Shown here piece by piece: positions 61,060-64,000 of a stretch of 64,000 nucleotides of DNA. The stretch covers positions 1,207,501 to 1,271,500 of the forward strand of contig JAFEUB010000968.1 in assembly GCA_024529925.1 (NCBI GenBank), in the 5' to 3' direction. The position numbers and the translations under genes were made by a program. The notes under the pieces are model-generated. The model did not search any database, was not told where the DNA came from, and saw only the letters and a list, made by a program, of their open reading frames with translations. This stretch comes from Ophthalmolycus amberensis. Lineage: Eukaryota > Chordata > Actinopteri > Perciformes > Zoarcidae. Numbering within the stretch: the stretch's first letter is position 1; each line of letters starts with the position of its first letter.

Positions 61060-61175
61060 TAACTAAATAAATTTACTCAAGTAGTGTACTTCAGTACACC
61101 GTTTTAAGGTACTTGTACTTTACTTGAGTACTTCCATTTCATTCTACTTTTAACTACTATTTCAAAGGGAAATAT
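61060..61175. repeat. GTACTT-rich interspersed repeat with inverted arms
   Basis: GTAACTAAATAAATTTACTC, GGTACTTGTACTTTACTTG, AGTACTTCCATTTCATTCTA and CAAAGGGAAATATT follow the order of a repeat widespread in fish genomes. TACTCAAGTA (61074-61083) and TACTTGAGTA (61121-61130) are perfect reverse complements, so it can form a hairpin. Class unassigned; probably a nonautonomous DNA element. Confidence 0.6.
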
Positions 61176-62868
61176 TAACACAAATCTGGCCGCATAATTA
61201 CGCAGAACCAATAAAAAGGCACTTATTTTAGTTTAATCAAATAATCGAATTACTAATTAATAATACAATTATTAAAATGCTAATACAACACTGACACGAG
61301 CCATGCTGCATCATGAGCACTTTGACCTTTCACGCTTTCAAGTACATTTTTGCTCATATTTAACACTTTAAATATAGTACTTGGTATTGATACATTTATA
61401 TGTAAAAGCATCTAATACCTATATTAATAAATAATCTAGTTTTTCTAGTGGAAACACTCCCTTTACTCTGCCCTTTGACTGACTCCATCCACACATAATA
61501 TACCAGCATAGTGTGCACTATAACGTTTACGTCTACTGTAAAACACAAGGCTCATCCCCCTCATTCCTGCACTTGTCAATAAATCTGAAACCCATTGTGT
61601 TGTTGGCCCTCGGAGAGACGCTTATGTTCCACGTTCTCTGCAGGGATTCCAGTCATTTCCGTTTAAATTCATCAAGCTTAATAGGTAAACTTGAAGGGGC
61701 TGGAAATCCGGCACCATTAGTTCCGACCATTTCTTCTCCTAAGTTACCTAGCTGGCAGTAAAAGTGCACAATATATTTTCCATGTAATTGCGTCTTTGTA
61801 CCAAAAACATACTTCAAGGTTATTAGAAACGTTAACGGAAATGTAACAGGGAAGAAATGGGACATCTGTTTGTCACCAGAGGGCTTTTTTTCGGGTTCCG
61901 TACACAAAAGGAAACTCCTATTAGCTCAGTACTTGTTTCAGGTGAGCATCTGTTTCTGTTAAACGACTATTTCTTTTAAGGTTTCAACAGTGGATCTGAC
62001 ACTAATTTGGATTGCACGAACATGTGCACATCAAAAATAAATACAGCAGAGCCATGTTTAAAAGGAGTTAAAGAAAGATGCAGTGTAGAATCCCCTGAGT
62101 TTTCTTCCTCTTTGTCTGTCTGCGACTTCACCGCTACAGAGCTAATCGGAATTGACAGGTCCTGATTTGCAAAATCTCTCTACTCAAGCATGCGTTCTCA
62201 TCCACACATTACCTCCATTGTACACCATATCAAGTTAAATAAATAAACATGAACTACTGCGCTGAATAGATAGGAGAAGGAAACCTAATGAGACAAAACA
62301 TTGAGATCGTAACATCTCTCTCCCTGGAGACTGATATGAAATTGAACGTGATTAATAAAAGGCCTTAAATTAATTGTCGTCGTCTTCTTTGTTCAGCTCA
62401 GATTTGAAACTTTTAATGTGATGTGATTCTAAAAGGGAAGAGAAGGCGCAGAAGGGAAAGTGAACCGAGCTCCTTCTCTTTTGATTGAGGGACGAGAAGT
62501 AATCCTTTGTTTTTGCAAGACGGAGCCATTTCAGATTCCAAATGTTATTTCTGTGTTTTCCACTTTTCTGAGAGTTGGATAGAACATTTTCTTGTTGTTA
62601 ACACATTGATTCATTCATGAGCCTTGAAGGTATTTAGTGTTTCTGCCTTAATTGATATCGAGCTATGATGGCTGTGAGTTTATAACCTGAGACATCTATG
62701 AATGGATTACGTGAAACCAACATGTTTTTTCTTTGTCGGTAGGCCGAATATCTGTATATTCATGTATAATATGTTCATCTATAGTTAAATATATAAATAT
62801 TCTTTGTTATTCACCAATTTGGGATAATCATTTTTTAAGTTTCGTGGGCCTTGAGTCCAGTCAACAGA
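61176..62868. other. Noncoding stretch, no gene recognised
   Basis: AT-rich, no supported feature. Confidence 0.5.
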
Positions 62869-62930
62869 ATTAGCTATTAACAGTTTCTGTTTGCACCTTA
62901 ACTATGGCTGTACAGACAACTATTAGATTA
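62869..62930. repeat. Dispersed repeat, copy B
   Basis: Diverged match to 40017-40080 in the same orientation: TTAGCTATTAACAG, CTGTTTG, TGTACAGACA, then GATTA. AT-rich text follows. Confidence 0.55.
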
Positions 62931-64000
62931 CTACTATACTATATCTATATATATTAACTTGCAGCCTTTGTTGTCTTTGTTTTTCCCGGACCCCAGTAAA
63001 CTAATATCAAACGCTGCACTTGTGGATGCTGTTTAGGCTCATCAAAAGCCCGGTCACATAGTTTCTGGTTATCTCCCCTTAGGCTCCTCCACCAGACACA
63101 AGAGAATACACTGTGTGCTGAATAACAATACATAAAGAGTTAATGGAGTTCAGATGCTGGTCTTCCCTTGTCTCTCTCCACCTCTCACCTAACACTTGGG
63201 ACGAATGCTGGCTGGCAGTTTCCAGCTCACTCTATGTGAATGATTCACCAGGTTTGACTGGAACAGATGACTAAACTGCAAAAGGTGACTAACCTCGTCT
63301 GTCATTTCCCATAGCATGTCTTAGTGTCTTATTTGCCGCGGAGCAAATCCGCATACACCAAAAGAGGAAAAATAAATACAAATGCAGACCATTCATTAAC
63401 AGATTCACTTCAGCCAAATCGCGTAGTAACTCCAGTAAGTCATACTCTACTTTTTAACTAAGGAAGTCCATCTGTCTAACACAAGAAGTGTTCCGCTTGG
63501 TTTGTACTCTCGATGAACTTGTGGCGTAGCGAGAGGTCCGTCTGTGGGTTGGGAAGGCAGACGCAAGGACACTTAGCAGATGGACCCCACTTCAGCGCCG
63601 CGACAGGGTTACTGGTGGGGGGGAAATAGGAGGTCCAGCAGGCTTGAAGACCCCACAAGTCTCTGGTGCCGGCCGCCTTCTCACACACACACACACACAC
63701 AACCCACCCACACTCGCAATCCCTTGTCTTGATAACAAAAGTGAGAAACTTCACACTCGATCTCAGCGGATGCGGGACAGGTGGTGAGGAGGATGGAGGG
63801 GAGGTGAGACGAGACGAGAGGAAAGAAGAGGGAGCAGCAGAAGTGAAAGGAGATGCGTGCATGCAAAACCGTCTTGGCAGAGCTAGAAAGTTGGCCGTGC
63901 GTAACTGTTCTCTGGCCTCACGACGGTTTGGCTGATCGACGAGCTGGCAAGAGCTCAACTCGCTCTCCCCAAAGGTGAGAGCAGACGCTCGAGCCAGGTG
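62931..64000. other. Noncoding stretch to window end, GC-richer at the edge
   Basis: CA run at 63682-63701, then purine-rich G/A sequence to about 63850. The 160-codon minus-strand frame at 63476-63958 is serine/proline-rich and crosses the CA run; it shows no recognisable domain and I do not call it a gene. Confidence 0.45.
63682..63701. repeat. (CA)n microsatellite
   Basis: About ten CA units. Confidence 0.9.

Noticed and set aside
63476..63958. 160-codon minus-strand frame
   Set aside because: Low-complexity Ser/Pro sequence crossing a CA microsatellite; no domain recognised.

Overview
This window looks like a gene-poor stretch (intergenic, or a very large intron) of a ray-finned fish genome, probably a percomorph. 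The evidence is an AT-rich background full of CA/GT microsatellites, several interspersed repeats of types familiar from teleost genomes, and LINE retrotransposons of the L2/CR1 group with a fish-style esterase-like ORF1. I found no host exon, tRNA, rRNA or CRISPR array that I could defend. Nearly all other open frames are short, low in complexity, or shadows of the LINE frames.

The only convincing protein-coding content is two near-identical, same-strand copies of one L2-clade LINE family. Copy 1 (about 10303-15140) spans the same 5' and 3' ends as copy 2 but is broken: a frameshift and stop in ORF1, three frame-changing indels in ORF2, and several in-frame deletions. Copy 2 (about 28552-33488) has an open 496-aa ORF1 (coiled coil plus SGNH/esterase-like domain) and an open 982-codon ORF2 (APE endonuclease plus reverse transcriptase with LDLSAAFD and YADD). 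A 79-bp, 5'-truncated piece of the same family lies on the minus strand at 17922-18000. Copy 2 lies next to the 3' end of a different, older LINE on the minus strand (28227-28505).

The most interesting biology is in this LINE family. ORF1 and ORF2 share one reading frame and are separated by a single in-frame UGA plus 23 open codons in both copies. Copy 2 has no AUG ahead of the first endonuclease motif (it has UUG where copy 1 has AUG), so readthrough, non-AUG initiation or reinitiation is needed to make a full ORF2 protein. The ORF1 esterase-like domain has lost every SGNH catalytic position in both copies. Copy 1 carries, inside ORF2, a 10-bp insertion equal to two units of the element's own 3' tail pentamer TTGCC.

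Other structure: a palindromic foldback element (6380-6780); a ~450-bp (TA)n block with TTTC units on the left and GAAA units on the right, able to fold back on itself (45472-45922); a CCAAT-rich possible promoter (39270-39500); a periodic TCCGA array (41701-41831); a diverged dispersed pair (40017-40080 and 62869-62930); and several teleost-type repeat fragments. The remaining sequence is unannotated single-copy-looking DNA, some of which may hold conserved noncoding elements that only cross-species alignment could reveal.
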